From Herbiconiux sp. (GTDB taxonomy: Bacteria; Actinomycetota; Actinomycetes; Actinomycetales; Microbacteriaceae), in NCBI RefSeq assembly GCF_004297105.1, contig NZ_SCVE01000008.1, positions 62,001-126,000 of the forward strand: 64,000 bases of DNA, given 5' to 3'. Made by a program: the position numbers and the translations under genes. The first letter of the stretch is position 1, and every line of letters begins with the position of its first letter. Of the stretch, positions 24,718 through 34,104 are shown one piece after another. The notes beneath the pieces were generated by a model. It was not told the DNA's origin, ran no database searches, and saw only the letters and a program-made list of their open reading frames with translations.

Positions 24718-26319
24718 ATGGGCGGGAGCGACATGAGGAACGATTCGAGCGACGGCAACGGGGCCGGCCAGGAGAACATCGCGGATGCGGAGGAATCGCC
24801 GCGCGAGGTGCTGGGCGATCGGCTCACCGCCGTGGAGGACTTCTCCGGCGAGCAGGCGGGCTACCACAAGTCGCTGAAGCCCCGGCAGTTGCAGATGATC
24901 GCCATCGGTGGCGCGATCGGCACGGGCCTGTTCCTCGGAGCGGGCGGGCGCCTGCACGAGGCCGGACCGTTGCTCGTGGTCGACTACGCGGTGTGCGGGT
25001 TCTTCGCCTTCCTCATCCTGCGGGCACTCGGGGAGCTGGTGCTGCATCGGCCGTCATCCGGTTCCTTCGTCTCGTACGCGCGGGAGTTCTATGGCGAGAA
25101 GGCGGCCTACGTCTCGGGCTGGATGTACTTCCTCAACTGGGCGATGACCGCCATCGTCGACTCCACGGCGGTGGCCGTGTACGTGCAGTACTGGAGCCTG
25201 TTCACGGATGTGCCGCAGTGGTTGCTCGCACTCATCGCGCTCGCGATCGTGCTCGGCGCGAACATGATCTCGGTGAAGGTGTTCGGCGAGATGGAGTTCT
25301 GGTTCGCCCTCATCAAGGTGGCGGCGCTCGTGGCGTTCCTGATCATCGGTGTGGTGTTCCTCGCGTTCGCGTTCCCGACGGATGTCGGCGTGACGGGCAT
25401 CCCGATGATCGTGGCCGAGGGCGGGCTGTTCCCCAACGGCATCAACACCCTGGTGGTGGCGGTCGTCATGATCCAGGGCGTGGTGTTCGCCTACGCGGGT
25501 GTCGAACTCGTGGGCACGGCGGCCGGCGAGACCGCCAACCCCGAGAAGATCATGCCGCGCGCGATCAACAGCGTGGTCATCCGCATCGCCGTCTTCTACT
25601 GCGGGTCAGTGCTGCTGCTGGCGCTGCTGCTTCCCGCGTCGACCTATATGGCCACCGAGAGCCCGTTCGTCACGTTCTTCTCGCACATCGGCAACCCGAC
25701 GGTGGCCGCCATCGCGGGGTCGGCGATGAACTTCGTGGTGCTCACCGCCGCGCTCTCGAGCCTCAACGCCGGCCTCTACTCGACCGGCCGCATCCTGCAC
25801 TCGCTGTCGAGCTCGGGGGCCGCGCCGAAGTTCACCGGCAAGATCAACCGGCGCGGAGTGCCGTTCGGCGGCATCCTGCTCACGTCGGCCGTGGCGCTGC
25901 TCGGTGTGGGGCTCAACTTCGTGGTGCCGTCGCAGGCCTTCGAGATCGTGCTCAACGTGGCGGCGCTCGGCATCGTCTCGAGCTGGGGCACCATCGTGCT
26001 CTGCCAGATGAAGTTCAAGAAGCTGGCCGACAAGGGGCTGTACGTGCGGCCGAAGTTCCGGCTGTTCGGGGCGCCGTTCACGTCGTACCTCACGCTGGCG
26101 TTCCTGGTGGCGGTGCTCGTGCTGATGGCCTTCGACTTCCCCACCGGAACCTTCACGATCGCGTCGCTCGTGATCATCATCCCGCTGCTGATCGTGGGCT
26201 GGTACGTGTATCGCGACCGCATCACCGCGATCGCCGCGGCGCGCTCGGGCTTCACGGGCGCCTACCCCACGGTCGCGAACCGCTCCCCCCTGGAGGGCGA
26301 CGACCCGAAGGGCCCCTGA
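24718..26319 (+). CDS. Amino-acid permease (APC/AAT family, asparagine-permease-like)
   Basis: 533 residues with 12 hydrophobic helices after a 45-residue acidic N-terminus. Family marks: [23 protein letters not shown] in helix 1, the [22 protein letters not shown] region after helix 2, and [16 protein letters not shown] in helix 6, all typical of proton-coupled amino-acid uptake systems such as AnsP or GabP. The asparagine assignment is tentative. ATG 24718 gives the longest form; ATG 24733, preceded by GGGAG, is an equally good start. A long inverted repeat (TTCGAAGA at 24644-24651, TCTTCGAA at 24695-24702) lies in the leader. It is divergent from tetR. Confidence 0.87.
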   Translation: MGGSDMRNDSSDGNGAGQENIADAEESPREVLGDRLTAVEDFSGEQAGYHKSLKPRQLQMIAIGGAIGTGLFLGAGGRLHEAGPLLVVDYAVCGFFAFLILRALGELVLHRPSSGSFVSYAREFYGEKAAYVSGWMYFLNWAMTAIVDSTAVAVYVQYWSLFTDVPQWLLALIALAIVLGANMISVKVFGEMEFWFALIKVAALVAFLIIGVVFLAFAFPTDVGVTGIPMIVAEGGLFPNGINTLVVAVVMIQGVVFAYAGVELVGTAAGETANPEKIMPRAINSVVIRIAVFYCGSVLLLALLLPASTYMATESPFVTFFSHIGNPTVAAIAGSAMNFVVLTAALSSLNAGLYSTGRILHSLSSSGAAPKFTGKINRRGVPFGGILLTSAVALLGVGLNFVVPSQAFEIVLNVAALGIVSSWGTIVLCQMKFKKLADKGLYVRPKFRLFGAPFTSYLTLAFLVAVLVLMAFDFPTGTFTIASLVIIIPLLIVGWYVYRDRITAIAAARSGFTGAYPTVANRSPLEGDDPKGP

Positions 26320-26386
26320 CGCCTCCGCGGGAGGCCTGTTCGGGGTGGCGACCAGCGCATATGCTGATCGGCGACGAATAGGTCAC

Positions 26387-27493
26387 ATGAGCGACGACAT
26401 CTACCAGCGGGCGCGCGCCGATGCAGCCCTGCACGATCGGCTCGCCGCCGCGTACTCCGGCGGCGCGGGGTTCGAGAACGCGCTCTGGTGGTACGCGCAT
26501 CCGGATGCCGACGCGCCCGACGGCACCCCCTCGCCGCTGCGGCGCATCGGTGAGCTCGAGGTGCGGATGTACTCGCGCGAGGCGCATCCGGAGTCGGCGA
26601 CCGATGACGCGGCCGCGCTCACGGCGCTGCGCGCTCGGGTGCGCGCCGACCGTGAGGCAATGGGCCGCGCGATCGCGATCGCGATGGCGCCTCCGGTGAC
26701 CGAGACGGCCGCGGGCCCCGCTCACCTCGGCCCGACCGTGTCCTCGAGCAGCTCCGCCGCAGCCGGACCGGCATCGGCATCGGCATCAGCCGACGACGAC
26801 GACGCCGACGGATCGACGCAGGTGCTGAATGAGCACGCGTGGGGTGCGGCGCGGAGGCCGCGATGGGCCGTGCCCGTCGCGGCCGGTCTGGTGGGTGTGC
26901 TGGTCGGTGCCGGGATCGCGCTGGCGGTCGTGCTGCCCGCGAACCACCCCGGGGGATCCTCCGCCGCAAATGGGGGAACGACCGGCGGCTCGGCCGACGG
27001 CGGAGACCCGGGGATCAACCAGTTCGGCGGAGTGATCGAGGGCGGCGGCGCCACCGATGCGACCGCGCCCGGGCCCACGGCCGTCCCCTGGGCGCTCGAC
27101 GTGCTCGCCCGGCCCCAGCAGGACTCCGACGTTCCGGCGCTGCTCTACAGCACCTGGCTCGACATCGGCACGTTCCGCGCGCTCAGCGGGCCCGCGCCGC
27201 TCTACGCCGCGCGCGACGAGTCGGGCAAGCCCTGTCTCGTGCTGGTGCAGGATGACGGCGGCTACACGGCCGACTGCGTCGACGCATCCGGATTCCCCGA
27301 CGCGGGTCTCACCGTCTCGGGCGTGTACCGCAAGGCCGATCCCGTGGTCTCGGGCGCCGGTAGTTCGGCCGACCCGTCGACGGTCGACGCCACGAGCAGC
27401 ACCGACAACGACGTCTACGCCGAGATCGACGTCGTGTGGTTGCCGAGCGGCGAGCTGTCGATCACGCAGAAGGCCCTCGTGACCGCGTCCTGA
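26387..27493 (+). CDS. Hypothetical single-pass membrane protein
   Basis: 368 residues, no family recognised. Residues 1-100 contain Trp and Ala-rich helices (QRARADAALHDRLAAAYSGG, ENALWWYAHPD), followed by a disordered Ser/Ala/Asp stretch (112-145), a membrane helix at about 161-184 (VPVAAGLVGVLVGAGIALAVVLP) and a Gly/Ser linker. The outer domain (about 230-368) has one Cys pair (GKPCLVLVQ and YTADCVDASG) that could form a disulfide and ends in a strand-rich part (DVYAEIDVVWLPSGELSI). The start is the ATG at 26387; the frame is open 14 codons further but without support. It meets the epimerase gene tail to tail with a 7-bp gap. Confidence 0.75.
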   Translation: MSDDIYQRARADAALHDRLAAAYSGGAGFENALWWYAHPDADAPDGTPSPLRRIGELEVRMYSREAHPESATDDAAALTALRARVRADREAMGRAIAIAMAPPVTETAAGPAHLGPTVSSSSSAAAGPASASASADDDDADGSTQVLNEHAWGAARRPRWAVPVAAGLVGVLVGAGIALAVVLPANHPGGSSAANGGTTGGSADGGDPGINQFGGVIEGGGATDATAPGPTAVPWALDVLARPQQDSDVPALLYSTWLDIGTFRALSGPAPLYAARDESGKPCLVLVQDDGGYTADCVDASGFPDAGLTVSGVYRKADPVVSGAGSSADPSTVDATSSTDNDVYAEIDVVWLPSGELSITQKALVTAS

Positions 27494-27500
27494 CGGCGGG

Positions 27501-28358
27501 TCAGCCGCGCCAGCTGTGCTTCGGATCGAACCAGAGCAGGCGTCGGGCCTTGTCGATGCCGAGCAGGGTCTCGGTGCCTTCGACCGGGCGGCGGAACGGG
27601 ACGTGCGGAAAGAATCGCTCCGCCAGCTCGGCTGACGGCGTCGACATGACCGTGTCGGCGGCCGCGATGATGAACGCCTCGAACCCCGTGAGGGTGCTCT
27701 CGAGCGCGAGACGAACGGCTTGCGCGCCGTCGCGCGCGTCGATGTAGCCCCACGCGTTCCACGAACGGCTCACCGGGTCGTCTTCGAAGGCGGGGAAGGC
27801 CTCGTAGTCGGCCTCGTCCATCACGTTCGAGAAGCGCAGACCGATGAGCTTCAGGTCGGGATTCCAGCGGGTGAAGTGCCGCGCCATCTCCTCCTCCACC
27901 GCTTTGCCGAGCGAGTAGGTGGTGGAGGGGCGCACCGGGTACTCCTCGTCGACCGGGAACGACGGCGGCGGGTTCTCGCCGAACGGCAGACCGAGCACGG
28001 TCTCGCTGGAGGCCCACACCACGTTCGTGATACCGGCGCCCTGTGCGGCCGCGAACACGTTGTAGCTCGTGGGCACGTTGTTGGCGAACGTCGCCGAGTT
28101 GGTCGTGAGGCCGGGCGCGGGGATGGCGGCGAGGTGGGCGATGCCGTCGATCCTCGCGTAGCGGTCATCGACCGCGGTGAGCGCTTCGAGCACCTGGCCG
28201 TAGTCGGTGAGGTCGACCCGCACGAAGGAGGCACGCGCATCCGGATGCGGCGACGGCGCCTGATCGAGGTTCACCACCTCGTACCCGTTGTCGAGCAGCT
28301 CGCGCACCACGGCGCGACCGAGCTTCCCACTTCCTCCGGTGACCGCGATCCTCGTCAT
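27501..28358 (-). CDS. NAD(P)-dependent epimerase/dehydratase (extended SDR)
   Basis: 285 residues. Rossmann start MTRIAVTGGSGKLGR (GxxGxxG type), an Asp for NAD binding near residue 33 (VVNLDQ), LAAIPAPG, and the catalytic YSLGKAVEE (YxxxK) near residue 155. The fold is that of sugar-nucleotide epimerases, but the short C-terminal domain is more like general NAD-dependent reductases; the substrate is unknown. The start is set by AGGAG about 5 nt before the ATG. Confidence 0.85.
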   Translation of the reverse strand: MTRIAVTGGSGKLGRAVVRELLDNGYEVVNLDQAPSPHPDARASFVRVDLTDYGQVLEALTAVDDRYARIDGIAHLAAIPAPGLTTNSATFANNVPTSYNVFAAAQGAGITNVVWASSETVLGLPFGENPPPSFPVDEEYPVRPSTTYSLGKAVEEEMARHFTRWNPDLKLIGLRFSNVMDEADYEAFPAFEDDPVSRSWNAWGYIDARDGAQAVRLALESTLTGFEAFIIAAADTVMSTPSAELAERFFPHVPFRRPVEGTETLLGIDKARRLLWFDPKHSWRG

Positions 28359-28482
28359 GCTGCTCCTGTCGACGCACTCCACCCTATGCGGGTGACGATC
28401 GTGGTCGCTCAAACCCGGCGCCGTGAGCGGATCACGGCACAATCGCGCGACCTCGATCCGAACGCCGCCCTAGGCTGAGCGC

Positions 28483-28866
28483 ATGGCCATCGTCGCTTCC
28501 CTCTTCGCCGGGCTCGCCGCCCTCGTGCACGTGTACATCTTCGTTCTGGAGAGCATCCGGTGGCGGCAACCCGCCACGTGGAAGATCTTCGGGCTCTCCA
28601 GCCAGGCCGATGCCGACACCACCGCACCCCTCGCCTACAACCAGGGCTGGTACAACCTGTTCCTCGCCATCGGCGCGGCCGTGGGCGTCATCCTGCTGTG
28701 GACGGATGCCCGCCAGCCCGGCTACGCCCTCGTCTTCCTCGCCGTGGGATCGATGCTCGCCGCGGCCCTCGTGCTGCTGAGCACGGGGCGCTCGCGGTTG
28801 CGCGCCGCGGCGGTGCAGGGCACGTTCCCGCTGCTGGCGCTGATTTTCATGGCGCTCTCGCTGTAA
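28483..28866 (+). CDS. DUF1304 membrane protein
   Basis: 127 residues with four hydrophobic helices. The first helix holds the family pattern VASLFAGLAALVHVYIFVLE, followed by LAYNQGWYNLFLAIGAAVG, the conserved NQGxYN motif of DUF1304. The function of the family is unknown. The gene is probably leaderless: TAGGCT at 28471-28476 lies exactly 6 nt before the ATG. Confidence 0.88.
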   Translation: MAIVASLFAGLAALVHVYIFVLESIRWRQPATWKIFGLSSQADADTTAPLAYNQGWYNLFLAIGAAVGVILLWTDARQPGYALVFLAVGSMLAAALVLLSTGRSRLRAAAVQGTFPLLALIFMALSL

Positions 28867-28892
28867 CGGTGCTGGTTACGGGTGGCGGGGCG

Positions 28893-28962
28893 GTGTAACT
28901 ATATGAAAAGAGCAGACCGGTGGCCTATATGGGGTTGGTGTGTCGCATTTGCATAGTTACAC
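28893..28962. repeat. Separated inverted repeat GTGTAACTAT in a convergent gap
   Basis: GTGTAACTAT at 28893-28902 is complemented exactly at 28953-28962, with a 50-bp spacer that is less GC-rich than its surroundings. It lies in the 182-bp gap between the convergent DUF1304 and RND genes. It could be a terminator with a large loop, or paired protein sites. No open frame fills the spacer. Confidence 0.5.
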
Positions 28963-29048
28963 GGTCCGGACGCGTCGGGTTCAGTGTCTGAACGACGTCG
29001 CGCACAGGGAAACCGCTACGCCGCACAGCGGCACGGGCCGAAGCGCGA

Positions 29049-32000
29049 CTAGCGCACCTCGCGCGCGTTGCGGCGGCGTTCGCGGGTGCCCTCGACCAGG
29101 TTGTAGAGCACCGGGAGCACGATCAGGGTGAGAAGGGTGGAGGAGACCAGGCCGCCGATCACGATGATCGCGAGCGGTTGCGAGATGAACCCGCCGTGGC
29201 CCGTGAGGCCCACGGCCATGGGCAGCAGCGCGAAGATCGTGGCGAGCGCCGTCATGAGGATGGGCCGCAGACGTCGTGATGCACCCTCGACGAGCGCCTC
29301 CCGAACAGGCAGTCCTCTCGTGCGGTACTGGTTCACGAGGTCGACGAGCACGATGGCGTTGGTCACCACGATGCCGATCAGCATCAGTACACCGATGATC
29401 GACGGAACGCCGAGCGGGATCCCCGTGATGACCTGCAGCGCGATGGCGCCCGTAGCCGCGAACGGGATCGACACGAGCAGCAGGATGGGCTGCAGCAGGC
29501 TCTTGAACGTGGCCACCATCACCACGTAGACGATCAGGATCGCGATCAGCAATGCGATGCCGAGCTGTGAGAACGCGTCCGACTGATCGGTGACCACCCC
29601 GCCCACGGTGGCCGTGGCGCCGGCCGGCAGCTGCACCTCGTCGAGGCCCTGCTGCACCTCCGACGACGCCGTGCCCAGGTCTTCGCTGTTCGGCGTCACC
29701 GAGATGGTGGCCGTTCGAACACCCTTCTGCGTGGTGATCGTGGCCGGTCCGTCGACCACCGACACCGTGGAGATCGAGTCGAGCCGCACGAATCCGGCCG
29801 CGGTCGGGATCTGCAGCGCCGCCAGCTCGTCCTGCGTCGCCGGGGGCGATGCCGACGTGATGTAGATCGTGTAGTTGGTGTCGTCGATCACGATCGAGCC
29901 CACCGACGTGGGCTGCATGGCCTGCGACACGATGCCGCCCACCACCACCTCGCTCAGCCCGGCGCGGGCTGCGGCATCCCGGTCGACCGCCACCTGCACG
30001 TAGGGGCGCGAGTCGCTCAGGTTGCTCGACGCCTGCTTGACGGCATCGAGCCCTTGCATCTGCGCCAGCACGGCTGCGGATGCGGTGGCCAGATCGGTCT
30101 GGTTGGTGGCCTGCACATCGATGGCGATGTCGGAGGAGCTGCCGAAACCGGATGATGCGGAGACCGAGATCGCGCCGACATCCGGAATCGCCTCGAGCGT
30201 GGTGCGCACCGTGTCCTGCAGCGCATCCTGGTCGACGTCGTCGGCGGTGGTGATGTTGTACGTGATAGCGCTGTCGCCGCCGCCCGAGAAGGCGTCGCGC
30301 AGCGAGCTGCCGCTCGAGCCGATGGTGAGCTGCACGGTGTCGATTCCGTCGATGCCCTCGAGCGCGGTCTCGACCTGCTGCGCGGCGGCCGACTGCGCGT
30401 CGAGGCTCGAACCCACCGGCACGGTCTGCGTCACGGTGAAGGTGTTCTGGCCGCTCGAACCGAGGAAGTTCGTCTTCATGAGCAGCGTGAGCGGTAGCGT
30501 GCCGAGCAGCACCACGAGGGCGATCAGGATGGTGACCACGGAGTGCTTGAGCGTCCAGGCGATGATGGGGAGGTACCGGCGCTGGAGCGCGGTGGGCGGC
30601 TCGTCCTCGATGTCGACGCGGTGGTTGCGGGCGCGTCGCGTGGGCGGCTCGATCAGCGCGACGGCGGTGCCGGGCCCGGCGGTCGTGGGCACGCCGGTCG
30701 TGGGCACGGCAGTCGTGCCGCCCGTCACGAGAGCGCCGGCGTGGGAGCCGTGCGGATGCTCGCCCGCGCCCTCGGCGGCGAGCTCGGTCTGCGCATCCGG
30801 GGCCGGCGCACCGGCGTGGGGGTGCGCATCCGGAACCGTCGTCTTCGCCTTGGGCGGGCGCACGAACCAGTAGGCGAGCACCGGAACGATGGTGAGCGCC
30901 ACGAGCAGCGACGCGAGCAACGCGATCGTGACCGTGAGCGCGAAGGGCCGGAAGAGCTCGCCCGTGGTGTCGCCCACAAAGGCGAGCGGCAGGAACACCG
31001 CGACCGTGGTGATGGTGGAGGCCGTGATGGCGCCGCCCACCTCGCGCACCGCATCGATGATCAGCGAGGCGCGCGCGGCCCCCGCCTCCTTCGGCGAGAG
31101 CTCCACCCCCGCGAGCGATGACAGGTGCCTCTTGATGTTCTCGATCACCACGATGGAGTCGTCGACCACGCGCCCGATCGCGATGGTGAGCGCTCCGAGA
31201 GTGATGATGTTGAGGGTGTAGTTCGCGGCCTGCAGGCCGATGAACGTGATGAGCACCGAGGTGGGGATCGAGATGGCCGTGACGATGGTGGACCGGATCG
31301 ACAGCAGGAACACGAACACCACGAGCACCGCGAAGAACAGTCCGAGCAGCCCCTCGGTGGCGAGCGACTCGATCGACTGCTGGATGAACGGCGCCTGGTC
31401 GAACACGATGGTGAACGTCGCCCCGGGCAGAGCCGACTCGAGCTGCGGCAGAAGATCGCGCACGCCCTGCGAGACCTGGACCGTGTTCGCCGAGGGAACC
31501 TTGGTGACCGAGATGGTGAGCGCATCCTGACCGTTGACGCGCGAGATCGAGGTCACCGGGTCGTCGACCAGGGCGACGGATGCGACCTGCCCGATGGTCA
31601 CCGGAGAACCGTCGTCGTTCACGGCGGGCAGCGGCAGCGCGGCGATCTCGTCGGTGGAGGTGAGCTTGGCGCCCGCCTGCACGGAGTAGCTCTGGCCGTC
31701 CTGTGTGAGGGTTCCGGCGGGGATGAGCACGCCGTTGTTCTTCACCGCGTCGGTGATGTCGGAGGTGGTGGTTCCTGTCACGGCGAGCGCGCTGGGGGCG
31801 GGTGTGATGGTGACGCGCTGGCCCACCTGGCCGAGCACCTGGGCGGCGCGCACGCCGTCGACCGCCTCCAGGTCGGGCACGGCGGTGGTATCGAGCTGCT
31901 GGGCGAGGGTCTTCGAGTCCTCCCCCGTGACGGCGATCGAGATGATGGGCAGGTCGTTGATGCTGCCCGAGAGCACCTGCGGGTCGAGGTCGGCGGGCAG

Positions 32001-32357
32001 CTGCGACTTGATGCGGTTGATCGCCTGCGTCATCTTCTGCTCGGCCGTGGCGAGGTCGGTGCCGTAGGTGAAGGTGGCGGAGATGATCGAGAGGTTCGTG
32101 CTGGAGGTGGCACTCGTGGTGTCGAGACCCTCGACACCCTGGATGGCGGTCTCGATCGGCGTCGACACCTCGTCGTTCACGACCTCGGGGCTCGCACCGG
32201 GGTAGGTGGTGAGCACCGCGAGCTGCGGGAAGTCGATCGACGGGATGAGCTCCTGCTTGAGGCTCGTGAGCGCGAGCCCGCCGAACACGGCGACCACGAT
32301 CGTGACGAGGGCGATGAGCGCCCGGTTCTTCATACTGAGAACGGCGAGAAAATGCAC
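29049..32357 (-). CDS. RND-superfamily efflux transporter (AcrB/HAE1-like)
   Basis: 1102 residues with the full RND plan: helix 1 (ALIALVTIVVAVFGGLALTSL), a large extracytoplasmic loop, helices 2-6 (with GRVVDDSIVVIENIKRH holding the paired Asp of proton relay), then helix 7, a second large loop and helices 8-12 (with VLMLIGIVVTNAIVLVDLVNQYRTRG). An unusual cytoplasmic insertion of about 80 residues between helices 6 and 7 contains a His-rich patch (HPHAGAP and EHPHGSHAG) and short tandem repeats of VVGT and PTT. No adaptor or outer-membrane channel gene is nearby, as expected for a Gram-positive host. GTG start at 32357; ATG 32333, eight codons in, is possible. The substrate is unknown, probably drugs or lipophilic compounds. 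Confidence 0.92.
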   Translation of the reverse strand: MHFLAVLSMKNRALIALVTIVVAVFGGLALTSLKQELIPSIDFPQLAVLTTYPGASPEVVNDEVSTPIETAIQGVEGLDTTSATSSTNLSIISATFTYGTDLATAEQKMTQAINRIKSQLPADLDPQVLSGSINDLPIISIAVTGEDSKTLAQQLDTTAVPDLEAVDGVRAAQVLGQVGQRVTITPAPSALAVTGTTTSDITDAVKNNGVLIPAGTLTQDGQSYSVQAGAKLTSTDEIAALPLPAVNDDGSPVTIGQVASVALVDDPVTSISRVNGQDALTISVTKVPSANTVQVSQGVRDLLPQLESALPGATFTIVFDQAPFIQQSIESLATEGLLGLFFAVLVVFVFLLSIRSTIVTAISIPTSVLITFIGLQAANYTLNIITLGALTIAIGRVVDDSIVVIENIKRHLSSLAGVELSPKEAGAARASLIIDAVREVGGAITASTITTVAVFLPLAFVGDTTGELFRPFALTVTIALLASLLVALTIVPVLAYWFVRPPKAKTTVPDAHPHAGAPAPDAQTELAAEGAGEHPHGSHAGALVTGGTTAVPTTGVPTTAGPGTAVALIEPPTRRARNHRVDIEDEPPTALQRRYLPIIAWTLKHSVVTILIALVVLLGTLPLTLLMKTNFLGSSGQNTFTVTQTVPVGSSLDAQSAAAQQVETALEGIDGIDTVQLTIGSSGSSLRDAFSGGGDSAITYNITTADDVDQDALQDTVRTTLEAIPDVGAISVSASSGFGSSSDIAIDVQATNQTDLATASAAVLAQMQGLDAVKQASSNLSDSRPYVQVAVDRDAAARAGLSEVVVGGIVSQAMQPTSVGSIVIDDTNYTIYITSASPPATQDELAALQIPTAAGFVRLDSISTVSVVDGPATITTQKGVRTATISVTPNSEDLGTASSEVQQGLDEVQLPAGATATVGGVVTDQSDAFSQLGIALLIAILIVYVVMVATFKSLLQPILLLVSIPFAATGAIALQVITGIPLGVPSIIGVLMLIGIVVTNAIVLVDLVNQYRTRGLPVREALVEGASRRLRPILMTALATIFALLPMAVGLTGHGGFISQPLAIIVIGGLVSSTLLTLIVLPVLYNLVEGTRERRRNAREVR

Positions 32358-32439
32358 GGATGTCTCTCTGTCGTCGCGAGCCGGGGCGGACGCCTAGGCA
32401 ACTTAACTATCTCATCTCCTCGTGCGAGCGGAACGCTGT

Positions 32440-34104
32440 TCAGCCCAGAACGAGCTCGCGTCGGCGACCGGTGATGAGCGTCGCCACCACCGCGAGCGCG
32501 GCCACCGCGAGCATCCAGAATCCACCCGACCAGTCGACCTGGCCGCCCACCACGACCGGGGTGTGCTGGAAGGGAGAGATGTCGCGCAGCCACTGCGGCA
32601 TCCCCACCGCACCACCGAAGACTCCCAGCACGAGACCGGCACCGAGCAGCCCCCAGCCGAGCGGGATCGTGGCCTTCGGCACGAGGGCGAAGACGAGCGC
32701 GATCACGCCGAGGTAGACGAACGCGGCGGGGAGCTGTGCGACCGCGGTCGCGCCCACGTCGCCCAGCTCGGGGCCGGTCGCCACGCTCGAGCCGGTGCCG
32801 GGCGTCTCCCCGGGCGAGCCCGCTCCGAGCACGCCGATCAGTGCGGCCGTTGCTCCCGCCGCCAGCACCAGCACGATCGAGATCGCACCGAGCGCGAGGT
32901 AGCCGGCCAGCCAACGGAGGGGGGAGAGCGGGGTGGAGAGCACCAGCTCTGCCGTGCCGGCGGCTTCCTCCTGCCGCATCCGGATGATCGTCTGCGTCGC
33001 GCTGCCGGCAGCGAGCACGCCGATGATCGCGAACAGCGCTCCGAGCAGCAGGTGTGCGGTGCCCTCCCCCGCCGCCCCCGCAGGCAGGAGAGAACCGAGG
33101 GTTGTGGCGAGGGACGGGTCGCGCTGGGTCACGGCATCGGCCAGAGGGGCGAGCGCACCCACGAGCACCCCGAGCACCGCGGCGCCGAGCGCCCACGCGA
33201 GCATCGAGGGCCACTGCAGGCGCCACGCCAACGCGAACGACGAGCTCAGCACCCCGCGGGCGGATGCGCGGCCGAGCCGGTCGGGAAGCAGCGCGGCGCC
33301 CAGATCCCTTCGCCGCGCGGCGATCAGGGCGATGGCCACCGCGACGGTCGCGAGCGCGAGGTCGAGGAGGAGCGGAGAGAGTGTTCCCGTGGAGAACGCG
33401 GCGGATTCCTCGCCCCACCCGAGGGGCGAGAGCCAGGTGGGCCAGGCCGCGGTCATGGAGACTCCGTCGGCGCTCGGGGTGCCGGCTGCGGCGCCGATCC
33501 CGCGCAGCAGGAACGCCACTCCGGTCACGGCGAGGGCGAGCGCGTTCGCCGCGCGCGCGGAGTGCACGATCTGCGCGCACACCAGCCCGATTCCCAGGAA
33601 GGCGATACCCGTGGCGGCCACGGCCGCGCCCGTCACCACGGCACCGGCCGGCGGAAGCCGCCCCGCCACGAGCCCGAGCGTCACGCTCACGCCCATCGCG
33701 AGGGCCGCGAGCGCGCCGTACGCCGCGGTCGCGGCGAGGGGTGTGGATCGGCCGGCCGGTGTCGCACCCACGAGCTCGGCTCGACCGGACTCCTCCTCCG
33801 CCCGGGTGTGCCGCACGGCGAGGAAGGTGCTCATGAACGCGGCCACCAGCGCGAGGTAGATGAAGATCTCGAAGAAGACGAAGGAGCCGAGATCGGCGCC
33901 CTGCGGGAGTCCGCGCAGCAGCAGGATGGCCGGACTGCCGGTGGCAAGCAGGAGGATCCCGGTGCGCTCGACCGGGTCTCCGTAGCTGTTCGCCACCGAG
34001 ACCGAGGCGAACAGCGCGAGCAGGCCGTTGCCGAGGATCCAGATGGGGAGCTGCACGCGATCCCGGCGGATGCGCTGCATCAGCAGGGCGAGGAACGCGC
34101 TCAC
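32440..34104 (-). CDS. ABC-2 type exporter permease
   Basis: 554 residues with about 12 hydrophobic helices arranged as two ABC-2-like halves joined near residue 270, the fused form common in actinobacterial antibiotic exporters. FLAVRHTRAEEESGRAELVGATPAGR and its counterpart IIRMRQEEAAGTAELVLSTPLSPLRWL in the second half are the repeated cytoplasmic elbow of this family. The ATG overlaps the stop of the ATPase gene (ATGA), so the two proteins are made together. The substrate is unknown. Confidence 0.88.
   Translation of the reverse strand: MSAFLALLMQRIRRDRVQLPIWILGNGLLALFASVSVANSYGDPVERTGILLLATGSPAILLLRGLPQGADLGSFVFFEIFIYLALVAAFMSTFLAVRHTRAEEESGRAELVGATPAGRSTPLAATAAYGALAALAMGVSVTLGLVAGRLPPAGAVVTGAAVAATGIAFLGIGLVCAQIVHSARAANALALAVTGVAFLLRGIGAAAGTPSADGVSMTAAWPTWLSPLGWGEESAAFSTGTLSPLLLDLALATVAVAIALIAARRRDLGAALLPDRLGRASARGVLSSSFALAWRLQWPSMLAWALGAAVLGVLVGALAPLADAVTQRDPSLATTLGSLLPAGAAGEGTAHLLLGALFAIIGVLAAGSATQTIIRMRQEEAAGTAELVLSTPLSPLRWLAGYLALGAISIVLVLAAGATAALIGVLGAGSPGETPGTGSSVATGPELGDVGATAVAQLPAAFVYLGVIALVFALVPKATIPLGWGLLGAGLVLGVFGGAVGMPQWLRDISPFQHTPVVVGGQVDWSGGFWMLAVAALAVVATLITGRRRELVLG

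Noticed and set aside
28893..28962. Insertion sequence ends
   Set aside because: No transposase, no target duplication that I can see, and the repeats are only 10 bp.
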